DNA from: Shouchella oshimensis
Lineage (GTDB): Bacteria > Bacillota > Bacilli > Bacillales > Bacillaceae_D
Direction of reading: 5' to 3'
Assembly (NCBI RefSeq): GCF_002019765.1
Contig: NZ_KV917380.1
Coordinates: 734,707-798,706, forward strand
Length of the DNA: 64,000 nt
Shown: piece by piece, positions 7,829-16,947 of the stretch
How positions within the stretch are numbered: the stretch's first letter is position 1
How the letters are laid out: every line of letters begins with the position of its first letter
Notes under the pieces: model-generated
The model's database searches: none
What the model was told of the DNA's origin: nothing
Seen by the model: the letters and a program-made list of their open reading frames with translations, nothing else
Position numbers and translations under genes: made by a program

Positions 7829-8808
7829 AGAAAATCATTGTTTTTGCAAGTGTAATCATTACATTTCTCTTCCTCCTCTATCTAGCTGTTATGAGTGGTA
7901 GTATTCGTATATCGTTTACTCAACTACTAGATGGCTTAGGTTCAAAAACAGATGAAGAGGTCAACGTTATTTATGATCTACGGTTTCCACGTATCATCAT
8001 CGCTTGTTTTGCAGGTGGAGCTTTAGCCATCTCAGGTGCATTAATGCAATCTGTAATGAGGAATCCGATTGCAGATCCAAGTATTATTGGGATTTCGTCA
8101 GGTGCAAGCTTTACCTCGTTATTGTTTGTGACCCTTTATCCGCAGTTGTATTTCTTTATGCCACTCTTTGCTTTTATTGGAGGAATTATTGCTTTTCTCC
8201 TTGTGTATAGCTTTGCTTATCGAGGCGGTTTAAACCCACTAAAGTTGATTTTGATCGGTGTAGCAGTTCACGCTACATTTACAGGATTAGCGGACGTATT
8301 TAACTATCGAGGAAGTTATTCGGTTACGAGTATTTCGGCAGCAACGACTTCCACGTTAGCGATGAAAACGTGGTCTGATGCAACAATGATGGTGCTTTAT
8401 GGTGGTGTCGCAATCTTGCTTTCTTTGTTCCTAGCGGGAGCTTGCAACCGATTATTACTTAGTGATAAAACAGCCCTTGGAATTGGAATGAAAGTAACAT
8501 TAACTCGTTTGCTCGTGTCAATAACAGCGGTTGTACTTGCGTCCATTGCAACAGCAGTCGCGGGTGTCATTGCATTTTTAGGATTACTAGTTCCTCATAT
8601 TGGTAGACAACTAATTGGTTCTGATTATAAGTGGTTGCTACCATTCTGTGCCATTGCTGGAGCTTGGATCTTATTACTAGCAGATACACTTGGCAGGCTC
8701 GTATTAGCACCGAATGAGATTCCAGCATCCATTTTTATGTCGATTATAGGTGGACCGTTCTTAATCTTTCTGCTAGTCAGGGGGCGTATCAATGATGGAA
8801 CTACATAA
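7825..8808 (+). CDS. Haem/iron ABC transporter permease 2 (FecCD family)
   Basis: A 327-residue polytopic membrane protein of the FecCD/BtuC family. Signatures NPIADPSIIGISSGAS and GVIAFLGLLVPHIGRQLIG match those of the first permease at the same relative places. It starts at GTG and overlaps the stop of lipoprotein 2 by 4 bases. The end overlaps the ATPase start by 17 bases. Lipoprotein 2, this permease and the ATPase therefore form the tight core transporter, while the first pair is separated from it by the IsdG and NEAT genes. Confidence 0.88.
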   Translation: MKKIIVFASVIITFLFLLYLAVMSGSIRISFTQLLDGLGSKTDEEVNVIYDLRFPRIIIACFAGGALAISGALMQSVMRNPIADPSIIGISSGASFTSLLFVTLYPQLYFFMPLFAFIGGIIAFLLVYSFAYRGGLNPLKLILIGVAVHATFTGLADVFNYRGSYSVTSISAATTSTLAMKTWSDATMMVLYGGVAILLSLFLAGACNRLLLSDKTALGIGMKVTLTRLLVSITAVVLASIATAVAGVIAFLGLLVPHIGRQLIGSDYKWLLPFCAIAGAWILLLADTLGRLVLAPNEIPASIFMSIIGGPFLIFLLVRGRINDGTT

Positions 8809-9586
8809 TGTGTCTTTCTCCTATAGTAAACAGCAACCACTCATAGATAAATTAAGTGGTTCAATTCGGCTTGGCCACATCACGTCTATAGTAGGGCCGA
8901 ACGGTAGTGGGAAGTCCACTATGTTATCGCTTTTAGCAAGACAACTTCGCGTGCAACAAGGGTATACCACTCTCTATAAGAAAAATATCGATACGTATTC
9001 TTTGAAAAATTGGGCAAAACAACTAGCGATTGTATACCAGCAAAACGATGTTGCACATGAATTTACCATTAAAAGCCTTGTAAAGTACGGGCGGTTTCCA
9101 TATCAGAACAGATTCCGTTCATGGAAAAAAGAAGATGAGCAAGCGGTTGAGGAAGCGTTAGCGATGACAGGTTTAGACACCATGGCTAACAAATCTCTCC
9201 TCCAGTTGTCAGGTGGAGAGCGCCAAAGAGTATGGTTGGCACTCTCTCTGGCTCAGCAGACCCCTATATTACTTTTAGATGAACCAACGACGTATTTAGA
9301 TCTTTATCATCAGTTTGAATTACTTGATTTAATTGAAGGGTTGAAAAGGGAGCAAGGCAAAACCATCGTAATGGTCTTACATGATTTAAACCAAGCGTTG
9401 CAATATAGTGATGATTTGTGGGTAATGAAAGAAGGGTCGCTGGTAGCAGCAGGAAACGTGCAGGATGTGTTGACAACTTCGTTGGTAGAAGACGTATTTT
9501 GTGTACGAGCGCGTATTGATAAGGGGAGTGAAGGAACAAGGCCGTTGCTTATTCCAACAGGGAAAGTGTCTAGGGAAGGGGTGTGA
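8792..9586 (+). CDS. Haem/iron ABC transporter ATP-binding protein (FecE/HmuV type)
   Basis: A 264-residue ATPase. Walker A GPNGSGKST is at 35-43, the signature LSGGERQ at about 139-145, Walker B ILLLDEP at about 159-165 and the switch histidine in VLHDLNQA near 195. This is the FecE/BtuD-type ATPase of metal-chelate importers. It begins inside the end of permease 2 and is followed 4 bases later by the sortase gene. As the only ATPase in the operon it probably energises both permeases. The alternative start is the ATG one codon later. Confidence 0.9.
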   Translation: MMELHNVSFSYSKQQPLIDKLSGSIRLGHITSIVGPNGSGKSTMLSLLARQLRVQQGYTTLYKKNIDTYSLKNWAKQLAIVYQQNDVAHEFTIKSLVKYGRFPYQNRFRSWKKEDEQAVEEALAMTGLDTMANKSLLQLSGGERQRVWLALSLAQQTPILLLDEPTTYLDLYHQFELLDLIEGLKREQGKTIVMVLHDLNQALQYSDDLWVMKEGSLVAAGNVQDVLTTSLVEDVFCVRARIDKGSEGTRPLLIPTGKVSREGV

Positions 9587-9590
9587 AAAA

Positions 9591-10328
9591 ATGAAACAGA
9601 TATGGAGTAAAGGCGTAACTGGTCTTTTCGCACTTGTGTTTCTTTATGCGAGTGGTCATCTTCTTTATATCTGGTATGATTCGTACGAAAATAAGCAAAC
9701 GTTGTTAGAAGCAAAAGCAATCTATTCTGATCCTCACTTGTTCCAGAAAGAAAGAAGCAGTAAGGGTGAAAATGCCTTTGACGAGCTACAAACCATGAAT
9801 CAAGATATTGTCGGATGGATTTCTATTAATGACACAGTCATTCATTACCCTATTTTACAAAGTAGTGATAATGATTACTATTTAAATCGGAATTACAAAG
9901 GGGAACGTACAAGAGCAGGTAGCATTTTCATGGATTATCGAAACCACCCTGAAGAAGCGAAACACACCATTTTATATGGGCATCATATGAGAGACGGAAC
10001 AATGTTTAATGAGCTAGAGCGGTTTACGGACAAAGCATTCTTTTATGATAGCCACGGTCATTTTTTTGACACACCAGATGGACAATATACGATTGACGTT
10101 TTTTCGGTGTATTATACGACAACAGATGTATATTACATTGAAACAGACTTTGAAGATGATGAGGCATACAGTGAATTTTTAAAAGAAGTACAGGCACGAT
10201 CGATGTATTCATCAACTACCGAGGTATCAAGCAGAGATCGAATCATTACGCTTTCGACGTGCGATGACACTGCTGGTTCGGATGGTCGTTTTGTTGTTCA
10301 TGCAAAGCTTGTACCACAAAACGCTTAA
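9591..10328 (+). CDS. srtB: Class B sortase
   Basis: A 245-residue membrane-anchored transpeptidase. It has one N-terminal hydrophobic segment (about 9-28) and an extracellular catalytic domain with His131 (ILYGHHM), Cys224 (TLSTC) and Arg233 (DGRFVVHAK). The longer-loop architecture and the TLSTC box are typical of class B. It should cleave NPQT(S/N) signals and attach the two NEAT proteins of this operon to peptidoglycan cross-bridges. The ATG at 9591 follows AAGGGGTG. An in-frame extension to 9501 lies inside the ATPase gene and was rejected. It is the last gene of the haem operon. Confidence 0.93.
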   Translation: MKQIWSKGVTGLFALVFLYASGHLLYIWYDSYENKQTLLEAKAIYSDPHLFQKERSSKGENAFDELQTMNQDIVGWISINDTVIHYPILQSSDNDYYLNRNYKGERTRAGSIFMDYRNHPEEAKHTILYGHHMRDGTMFNELERFTDKAFFYDSHGHFFDTPDGQYTIDVFSVYYTTTDVYYIETDFEDDEAYSEFLKEVQARSMYSSTTEVSSRDRIITLSTCDDTAGSDGRFVVHAKLVPQNA

Positions 10329-10437
10329 TCGTTAGGACTTGAAACAATATTGTTATCTCTTTGTTACATTCCTTTGATCTCCTTCTGCTTAAATATAGGA
10401 TGGGGAAATTGTAGAATGAAGTCGAAGGGGAATTCAT

Positions 10438-11544
10438 ATGAGAACCAAATTACGTACCGTTTGTTGTGCAATGATGGTTATCGTTATACTAGCTGTGTCA
10501 TCGAACTCAGTAGTTGCAAACACAGAAGATGCACCGAACGTACATAGTGAAGCAGCGGTGTTGATGAGCGCAAAATCAGGAGAAATACTATTTGATAAAG
10601 AAGCCAATCAACAAATGTACCCAGCAAGCATAACCAAAATCGTAACAGGTATTCTTGCGATTGAATACGGAGACTTGAATGACATGGTGACAATTAGTGA
10701 GAATGCTGTTGATGTCATTGGAACTTCTGTCTATCTTTTAGAAGAGGAAGAGATGAAGCTAGAGCAGCTTGTACAAGGTTTATTAATCAATTCAGGAAAC
10801 GATGCTGGTACAGCTATAGCGGAGCATATGGCAGGTAGTGAAGAAGAGTTTGCAGAGCTGATGAATACGTTTGTAGAAGAACAAGTCGGTGTTTCGGATA
10901 CGCATTTTACAAATCCACATGGTTTATACGATGACGATCATTATACAACAGCTGCAGACATGGCAAAAATAACGAAGTATGCTATGAAGAATAGCACATT
11001 TCGAGAAATCGTCGCAATAGAAGAACTAGAATGGGTAGGTGAAGGATGGGAAACAACCCTGTACAATCACCATCAACTTGTACGCGATCATGAGAATGTA
11101 ACAGGTGTGAAAAATGGGTTTGTCTCTCAATCAGGTTTTACACTAGTGACGACCTATGAGACTGATAACGATGAATATATTGTTGTTACACTAAATGCAC
11201 CGACAACCAACGATAGTTACAATGATACAAAGCGACTACTTGATTATGGTGTGGATACGTTTGACACAAAAACGGTAGAAAAAGGGAAGCAGTTCGAAGA
11301 CGTTTATGGGAACGAATATATTCTTGAACATACGACATCGGTTACGTATGAAAAAGATGCCGATCTGCAGTTTGATATTCGAAACGGATCATTGGTCATA
11401 GAGGATGACAAACAGATTATTCGCTCTGAACCATTGAAGCAGATTGAAGAAGATGAAGAAGAAGCGCTTCCTGTTGAGGTGCAAGAAGAGGAAGAAGAGC
11501 AAACGTTTATTGACCGTATCCTTCAATTTTTAAATTTAAAATGA
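10438..11544 (+). CDS. D-alanyl-D-alanine carboxypeptidase (S11 family, DacA/DacF-like)
   Basis: A 368-residue low-molecular-weight penicillin-binding protein. After a signal peptide (about 1-28) come the catalytic S64-x-x-K67 (SITK), S119-G-N121 (INSGNDAG) and K225-N-G (the KTG-box position, here KNG). A C-terminal beta-rich domain follows, then an acidic linker and a short hydrophobic end (FIDRILQFLNLK) likely to be an amphipathic membrane anchor. It trims the terminal D-Ala from peptidoglycan stem peptides outside the membrane. It lies 109 bases after srtB with its own ribosome-binding site (GAAGGGG) and ends in a strong terminator, so it may be transcribed separately. The KNG variant is worth noting but still leaves the essential basic residue. 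Confidence 0.88.
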   Translation: MRTKLRTVCCAMMVIVILAVSSNSVVANTEDAPNVHSEAAVLMSAKSGEILFDKEANQQMYPASITKIVTGILAIEYGDLNDMVTISENAVDVIGTSVYLLEEEEMKLEQLVQGLLINSGNDAGTAIAEHMAGSEEEFAELMNTFVEEQVGVSDTHFTNPHGLYDDDHYTTAADMAKITKYAMKNSTFREIVAIEELEWVGEGWETTLYNHHQLVRDHENVTGVKNGFVSQSGFTLVTTYETDNDEYIVVTLNAPTTNDSYNDTKRLLDYGVDTFDTKTVEKGKQFEDVYGNEYILEHTTSVTYEKDADLQFDIRNGSLVIEDDKQIIRSEPLKQIEEDEEEALPVEVQEEEEEQTFIDRILQFLNLK

Positions 11545-11547
11545 GGA

Positions 11548-11588
11548 ACAAGCAAGGCACAGGGGATGCCTTGCTTGTTGTTAATTTT
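11548..11588 (+). terminator. Intrinsic terminator after carboxypeptidase gene
   Basis: A 12-bp stem (ACAAGCAAGGCA with TGCCTTGCTTGT) around a short loop, followed by TGTTAATTTT. It ends the plus-strand transcript shortly before the convergent deacetylase gene. Confidence 0.85.
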
Positions 11589-11604
11589 CGGAGAAACTCT
11601 TCTT

Positions 11605-12339
11605 TTAATTTAAGTAGATAGGAGAGGGCTTTAAAAGTTCTGAAGCCGTAACAAATTGATACCCTTGATGTTTTAAAACAGGAATAATCAATTTCACTGC
11701 TCGCAATGTTTTTTGGCGATCTCCGCCACCATCGTGAAGTAAAATGACGTCGCCTCCTTGTGCATGATCGACAACGTGTTTCACAATTTCAGTTGTCGGC
11801 GTTCCAGCCCAATCCCGTGGGTCTTGATGCCAAGACCAGAGGAGTACATCTTGTTTTAAGTCAATGGCGGCATCAATAATATCATCTGTGTAGTATCCTC
11901 CTACCGGACGGAAATAAGTTGGACGTATATGAACCGTTTCCTCTAAAACTTGATTGGCGTGATCAATTTCTTCCATTAAATCCTCTTTTGTTATGGCCTC
12001 GTCATAAATGTGAGAATATGTATGGTTAGCCACTTCATGTCCTTCATCAAGCATGCGTTGGACGATGTCAGGATAGGCTTCGACCCATTTTCCGACAACG
12101 AAAAACGTCGCCTTTACATTATATCCTTTTAGAATATCCAGTAATTCAGGTGTGTTAGCAGGGTGAGGTCCATCATCAAAGGTTAAAGCCAGTTTGGTTT
12201 CGTCTGTATCAGCTTCCCAAAAAACTTTACCTGTTTGTTCATATTCATAACGTTCTTTAATCGCTGCAAAGCTAGCAGATGAATGAATGACGCTCAAGAG
12301 TACGATCGTAAGTAGAACGAGTAGCTGGTATCGTTTCAT
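11605..12339 (-). CDS. Polysaccharide deacetylase (NodB homology domain)
   Basis: A 244-residue secreted or membrane-tethered carbohydrate esterase 4 protein. The signal/anchor segment is at about 4-26. NodB motifs are all present: TFDDGP (catalytic Asp and metal Asp), HTYSH (metal histidines), RPVGGYYTD, WSWHQDP and ILLHDGGG. It removes N-acetyl groups from peptidoglycan or a related polymer at the cell surface. The short size without extra domains is like the sporulation-linked PdaA/PdaB-type enzymes, but the exact substrate cannot be told. GAGGAGGACAAG precedes the ATG on the minus strand. It is convergent with the carboxypeptidase gene. Confidence 0.88.
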   Translation of the reverse strand: MKRYQLLVLLTIVLLSVIHSSASFAAIKERYEYEQTGKVFWEADTDETKLALTFDDGPHPANTPELLDILKGYNVKATFFVVGKWVEAYPDIVQRMLDEGHEVANHTYSHIYDEAITKEDLMEEIDHANQVLEETVHIRPTYFRPVGGYYTDDIIDAAIDLKQDVLLWSWHQDPRDWAGTPTTEIVKHVVDHAQGGDVILLHDGGGDRQKTLRAVKLIIPVLKHQGYQFVTASELLKPSPIYLN

Positions 12340-12465
12340 TTTCTTGTCCTCCTCTTAGGTAGCTTTAGTATGTGAGGATAAAGAAACCTTATGCATTCTA
12401 GGGGGCTTCTACTTAGGTTCACGATTGGTATCCGACTTTGCGCGATTGTTTGAGTGACGTCTTTT

Positions 12466-12506
12466 TAAAACAAAAGGCGAATGATCCTGTTATAAAGATC
12501 ATCCGC
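12466..12506 (-). terminator. Intrinsic terminator after BASS transporter gene
   Basis: Minus-strand stem GCGGATGATC / GATCATTCGC with a 10-base loop, followed by CTTTTGTTTT. It lies 13 bases beyond the stop codon of the transporter. Confidence 0.75.
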
Positions 12507-12518
12507 TAGCCATTGTGG

Positions 12519-13481
12519 TTATGCACTTTTCTTTTGCGTTGAAACATGTTCTTTATCACTATTTTTTCTTGCCCAATAGGTTGCGACAATGGTTCCAGTA
12601 AAGTTATGCCAAGCTGCTCCAAATACACTCGGAATCGCAGCAAATGGCGTTAAGTGAGCAGTAGCAAGGGTCGCCCCGAGTCCTGTGTTTTGCATGCCAA
12701 TTTCAATTGAGACCGCTCTACATTGACTAGGTGATAAGCGGAACGCAGCAGCAGCAAAATAACCAAGAATTAACCCGGCTGCATTATGAAGCATGACAGC
12801 GAAAAAGACAACCATCCCGGTAGAAGCAAGGGCCTCATTGTTTGCAGCGACTACAGCAGATAGAATAGCTAGTACGGCTAGTACCGATACGAGAGGCATT
12901 GCTTTTTCTGTTTGCTTAGCAAAAGTAGGCAAAAATCGTTTTATCGTAACGCCAAGAGCCACTGGAATGATAATAACTTGTACGATCATGGTGAACATGT
13001 CCCAAAATTGAACAGGCATCCATTGGTTAGCAAGAATATATAGAATTGCTGGAGTAGCAATTGGTGCTACAAGAGTAGAAAATGACGTCATGGTAATCGA
13101 TAAAGGTAAATCTCCTTTTGCAAGATAAACCATAACGTTTGACGATGTTCCTCCTGGTACAGAACCAAGCAAAACGAGACCAGCTGCCAATTCTGGTGGA
13201 AGACTTAATAAGTAGGCAATGCCGAATGCTGTTAATGGCATAATGGTAAATTGAGCAACAAGCCCAAGAAATACAGGTAATGGATGTTTTGCTACCATTT
13301 TAAAATCAACAGGCTTTAACGTCATGCCCATCCCAAACATAATAATGCCCAGTAAAATAGGAACATAGCTAGCGATAGGTAAAAATGGTTCTGGTTGTAA
13401 GAAAGCAAACACGCTTGCACCTATGACGAAAAAAACAAAATACTTTCCTGCGAACGAACTAATGGTTTCAATTTGTTTCAT
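12519..13481 (-). CDS. Bile acid:sodium symporter (BASS) family transporter
   Basis: A 320-residue membrane protein with about ten hydrophobic segments, the normal BASS/NTCP-like size. Family features include GSVPGGTSSNVMVYLAKGD (the crossover motif) and EIGMQNTGLGATLA. Members import small organic acids with sodium; in bacteria the substrates include bile acids, pantoate and 2-oxoacids, so the substrate here is unknown. The ATG at 13481 has GGGGTGAG 4 bases upstream and was chosen over an in-frame start at 13547. The gene stands alone and has its own terminator. Confidence 0.87.
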   Translation of the reverse strand: MKQIETISSFAGKYFVFFVIGASVFAFLQPEPFLPIASYVPILLGIIMFGMGMTLKPVDFKMVAKHPLPVFLGLVAQFTIMPLTAFGIAYLLSLPPELAAGLVLLGSVPGGTSSNVMVYLAKGDLPLSITMTSFSTLVAPIATPAILYILANQWMPVQFWDMFTMIVQVIIIPVALGVTIKRFLPTFAKQTEKAMPLVSVLAVLAILSAVVAANNEALASTGMVVFFAVMLHNAAGLILGYFAAAAFRLSPSQCRAVSIEIGMQNTGLGATLATAHLTPFAAIPSVFGAAWHNFTGTIVATYWARKNSDKEHVSTQKKSA

Positions 13482-13750
13482 ACTCTCACCCCGTGTAGTG
13501 CTAATTAAAAATACTTTTGTTCTCTCTGTGTGTACATCATTATACATAGTTATCAGGAAGTCGTCATTATTTTTTTAATATAGTAATTTCTGCTAGCTTT
13601 CTCACTCGATTGATAAACACCATAAACGTTATACTGTTTTAGCTCAAAATGGTATGTCCAAAGATTCTAGGGCATACATTGTACTATCGACTGACAAAAA
13701 GGAGGGGGAAAGAAAGCAGAGCAAGTAACGAAAAAAAGGGGGAAATGGGA

Positions 13751-15073
13751 ATGAAGAAGCTGTTAATGCTTTCTACCGTAACAGGCGCTATGTTTGTTGC
13801 GTTAACGGCGTGTGGTGGAGGGGATGAAGAAAAAAGAGACGTCGTAAAAGTATGGACGTATCCTGTTCATGGTGAATATGAAGGGGAATTAAAAGAATCC
13901 ATTGCTGCTTTTGAAAAAGAGAATCCGACAATTAAAGTAGAGTATGAAGTGCTATCTTGGGCAGAAGGTTTACAGAAGTTCGATATTGCCTTAAATTCAG
14001 GCAGTCCACCGGATTTATATTTTGGTCGACCACTCGGGAAATATAAAGAGACAGAGCTTTTAGTACCTATAGATGACAAATTATCCATTGATTTAAGCGA
14101 TTATGATGAGATAGCACTTGATCATATGACGTTAGAAGGGTCCATGTATGGCTTACCGTTATATCAATATCTTCATGTATGGGGTGGCAATAAAGCATTG
14201 CTTGAAGAATACGATGTCGATTATGAGAAAATTCAGTCAGAAGGCTGGACATGGGATGAATTTTATGAGCTAGCTTCTATCGGCGAACAGAAAAATGATC
14301 ACGGTGATCAGCAATATGGATTTGTATTTCAAGGTGTTGATGAAGAGTTATTAGACCATTTAGCTCGAAATAATGGAATCCCTTATCGAATGACAGAAGA
14401 GGGTATTCAATGGGATGACGACAGAATAGTAGAAGCAATGGCGTTTATTGTGAAGTTAAGAGATGAAGGAATCATGCCAGCTGAGACTGCAGCCATTGAT
14501 GCGGCAAAACGACAAGAAATGTATTACAACTACCAAGCCCTTTTCTACGGACGGGCAATTCCTTACGCAGATGCAATCGTTCAAAATCGTAACCAAGAGA
14601 TTCAAGATGGTGTTACAGAAGGAAAAGAATTAGACTTTGTCTTGCTTCCAATTCCTCATCACGAGGGAGAAGTAGAGGTTTCACAAGGTGGGGCTGAAGG
14701 TTACTTATTATTCACACAAAATAATGCTGATGATGCGCATATTGATAATAGCGTTAAAGTACTTGAACACTTAGCTGGTGCAGATGCAATTGGAAAGACA
14801 TCCTCCGCGCTCGCTTTACCGATTATTCATAAAGAAGCAGCTGATAACTATGAGCTACCACTTTCAGATGAGAATAGACTTGCCGCTGAACGACTTGCGA
14901 GTAACGTATTACCGCCAAATCCAATTACGAGTGAGCTTGCTGCTAAAGACGACATGTTTAAGACACAGGTCGTTGTTCCGACATTTCAAGGTCTAATTAG
15001 TGGAGAATTAACGCCTGAGGAAGCGTTTGAAAAATTTAAGACGGAAGCAGCAGCAGCAAAGTACCAACCTTAG
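13751..15073 (+). CDS. Sugar ABC transporter substrate-binding lipoprotein
   Basis: A 440-residue extracellular solute-binding protein family 1 member, the usual size for oligosaccharide binders. Lipobox LTAC with cysteine 21, then GGGDEE, then the VKVWTYP...F..ENP pattern that opens the fold. AAAAAGGGGG lies 8 bases before the ATG at 13751; an upstream ATG at 13745 is only 2 bases from the ribosome-binding site. It heads an operon with two permeases and an ATPase. The ligand cannot be read from sequence; carbohydrate is expected from the family. Confidence 0.88.
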   Translation: MKKLLMLSTVTGAMFVALTACGGGDEEKRDVVKVWTYPVHGEYEGELKESIAAFEKENPTIKVEYEVLSWAEGLQKFDIALNSGSPPDLYFGRPLGKYKETELLVPIDDKLSIDLSDYDEIALDHMTLEGSMYGLPLYQYLHVWGGNKALLEEYDVDYEKIQSEGWTWDEFYELASIGEQKNDHGDQQYGFVFQGVDEELLDHLARNNGIPYRMTEEGIQWDDDRIVEAMAFIVKLRDEGIMPAETAAIDAAKRQEMYYNYQALFYGRAIPYADAIVQNRNQEIQDGVTEGKELDFVLLPIPHHEGEVEVSQGGAEGYLLFTQNNADDAHIDNSVKVLEHLAGADAIGKTSSALALPIIHKEAADNYELPLSDENRLAAERLASNVLPPNPITSELAAKDDMFKTQVVVPTFQGLISGELTPEEAFEKFKTEAAAAKYQP

Positions 15074-15080
15074 TTAACCG

Positions 15081-15114
15081 GAAAGTAGGGGGCTCGTTTC
15101 TCTCCTCTACTTTC
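15081..15114 (+). other. Intercistronic stem-loop after binding-protein gene
   Basis: GAAAGTAG (15081-15088) pairs with CTACTTTC (15107-15114) between the binding-protein and first permease genes, with only a weak following T-tract (TTGAT). It may partly stop transcription or protect the upstream mRNA, so that more binding protein than permease is made. Confidence 0.55.
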
Positions 15115-15134
15115 TTGATAAAGGAGTGCTTCTT

Positions 15135-16043
15135 ATGACAGAAACCGTACAGGCATCACCGTCTAAACTGACCCTCTTTTTAAGAGACTACGGATGGTGT
15201 TATGTGTTCATTCTTGTTCCTATTCTTGTCTTTTTGCTATTCACGTTTATTCCAGTTATTTATGCGTTTATTATGAGCTTTCAACAATACCATGTTATGG
15301 GATCTACATTTATTGGGCTAGAGAATTATCAAACCATGGTTCAAGATGAAATATTTTGGCGCTCTATGCGCAATACGTTTGTTTTTACGGTAGCGACTGT
15401 ACCGGTGAGCGTTGGAATTACGCTTGTGCTGGCGGTGCTTATCTTTCCAAGAGGAAAAAAAGTACAAACCTTCTTTAAGGCGTCATTATATCTCCCTACT
15501 GTTGCTTCTGGTGTAACGATGGCGCTTGTCTGGTTCTGGATTTATGATCCGACAAATATGGGGCTTTTAAATATGATCCTAAGTTTTATCGGTATGGAGA
15601 ATACGATGTGGCTTGGAAGCAAAAGTACAGCATTATTTTCGCTTATTTTAATGAGCTGGTTAACGGGTCATGGTGCAGGGATTATTTTGTATTTAGCTGC
15701 CCTAGGTGGGATTCCGAAGTCTTTGTATGAGGCTGCAGATATCGATCATGCCAGCGGGTGGTCTCAATTTAAAAACATTACGATGCCGCTTTTAAAACCA
15801 ACGACTCTGTACTTGCTTGTAATGGGGATTATTGGCTCCTTCCAAGTGTTTATGAGTATTTATTTAATGACTCAAGGTGGACCGAATTTTGCCACAACCA
15901 CCATTGCGTATTTAATTTATGTACATGCTTTTGAATATTATCAATTTGGGCTAGCGGCTGCTGAATCCTTTGCCCTTGGAATTGTCATTATTCTAGCCTC
16001 TGTTTTTCAATTTAAACTAATGTCAAGTGATGTCGAATTTTAA
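15135..16043 (+). CDS. Sugar ABC transporter permease 1 (MalF type)
   Basis: A 302-residue permease with six predicted membrane segments. The EAA loop reads EAADIDHASGWSQFKNITMPLLKP, which contacts the ATPase. The ATG at 15135 has AAAGGAG 8 bases upstream; the in-frame GTG at 15126 overlaps that site. It pairs with the next gene as the MalF/MalG-like heterodimer of a carbohydrate importer. Confidence 0.9.
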   Translation: MTETVQASPSKLTLFLRDYGWCYVFILVPILVFLLFTFIPVIYAFIMSFQQYHVMGSTFIGLENYQTMVQDEIFWRSMRNTFVFTVATVPVSVGITLVLAVLIFPRGKKVQTFFKASLYLPTVASGVTMALVWFWIYDPTNMGLLNMILSFIGMENTMWLGSKSTALFSLILMSWLTGHGAGIILYLAALGGIPKSLYEAADIDHASGWSQFKNITMPLLKPTTLYLLVMGIIGSFQVFMSIYLMTQGGPNFATTTIAYLIYVHAFEYYQFGLAAAESFALGIVIILASVFQFKLMSSDVEF

Positions 16044-16060
16044 AAAAGGGGGCATTGAGC

Positions 16061-16939
16061 GTGAATCAGCCTGCTTTTCACCATCAAAAAGACTCAAGCA
16101 TAAAGCGCGCAAATGGAAAACGAATAGCAGCAAGAATAGTCAGTTACGCCATCTTATTGTTCTGGATCGTCATTACATTAATCCCGTTATATTGGATGCT
16201 TGTCATGTCTTTTAAAGACACATCCATGAGTGCATCTTTTTCTCCAGAGTGGTTTCCGAAAAACCCATCAGTTGCTACGTATATCCGCTTTTTTACTGAA
16301 ACCGATGCCATGAGGTGGCTTGGGAACAGTTTGTTTATTTCATCGGTTCTAACGTTCACAAATGTATTGTTTTGTTCGCTAGCAGGCTATGCTTTTGCAA
16401 AGCTGCGTTTTCCTGGTAGGAATACAATTTTTTGGATGTTACTTGGAACGATGATGATTCCAGCACAAGTGACGCTTATTCCAGTTTATATTATTGTGGT
16501 GAACACGTTTCAACTAGGAAATACGTATACAGCGATTATGCTACCAATGTTTGCGACTGTAGGAAACATCTTTTTAATGAAGCAGTACATGTCAACATTG
16601 CCATCAACGCTTATTCAAGCAGCTCGAATTGACGGCTGTAGTGAATGGCGAATCTTTTATAAAATTATTCTACCCATCTCAAAGCCTGGTTTGGCTGTGT
16701 TAGCAATCTTTACATTTGTGGCTACGTGGAATGAATTTTTCTGGCCGTTCCTCGTTACACAAACAAGTTCAATGAGAACGATTCAGATTGGACTAGCGAG
16801 CTTTAAATTTGCCGAAGCCACCGACTTTGGTGCGATGATGGCTGGTTCAGTTATTGCAGCATTGCCAATGTTTATCTTGTTTTTTTCCTTGCAAAAGTAT
16901 TTCTTACAAGGCATTACGATTGGTGCGGTGAAAGGGTAG
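16061..16939 (+). CDS. Sugar ABC transporter permease 2 (MalG type)
   Basis: A 292-residue permease with six membrane segments and an EAA loop reading QAARIDGCSEWRIFYKIILP. The start is most likely GTG at 16061, 8 bases after AAAAAAGGGGG. TTG at 16055 is in frame but only 2 bases from that site. It follows permease 1 by 17 bases and precedes the ATPase by 8 bases, so the operon is tight. Confidence 0.88.
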   Translation: MNQPAFHHQKDSSIKRANGKRIAARIVSYAILLFWIVITLIPLYWMLVMSFKDTSMSASFSPEWFPKNPSVATYIRFFTETDAMRWLGNSLFISSVLTFTNVLFCSLAGYAFAKLRFPGRNTIFWMLLGTMMIPAQVTLIPVYIIVVNTFQLGNTYTAIMLPMFATVGNIFLMKQYMSTLPSTLIQAARIDGCSEWRIFYKIILPISKPGLAVLAIFTFVATWNEFFWPFLVTQTSSMRTIQIGLASFKFAEATDFGAMMAGSVIAALPMFILFFSLQKYFLQGITIGAVKG

Positions 16940-16947
16940 GTGAAAAA

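Noticed and set aside
9501-9590. N-terminal extension of sortase B into the ATPase gene
   Set aside because: ATG 9591 has a ribosome-binding site and starts directly before the expected membrane anchor.
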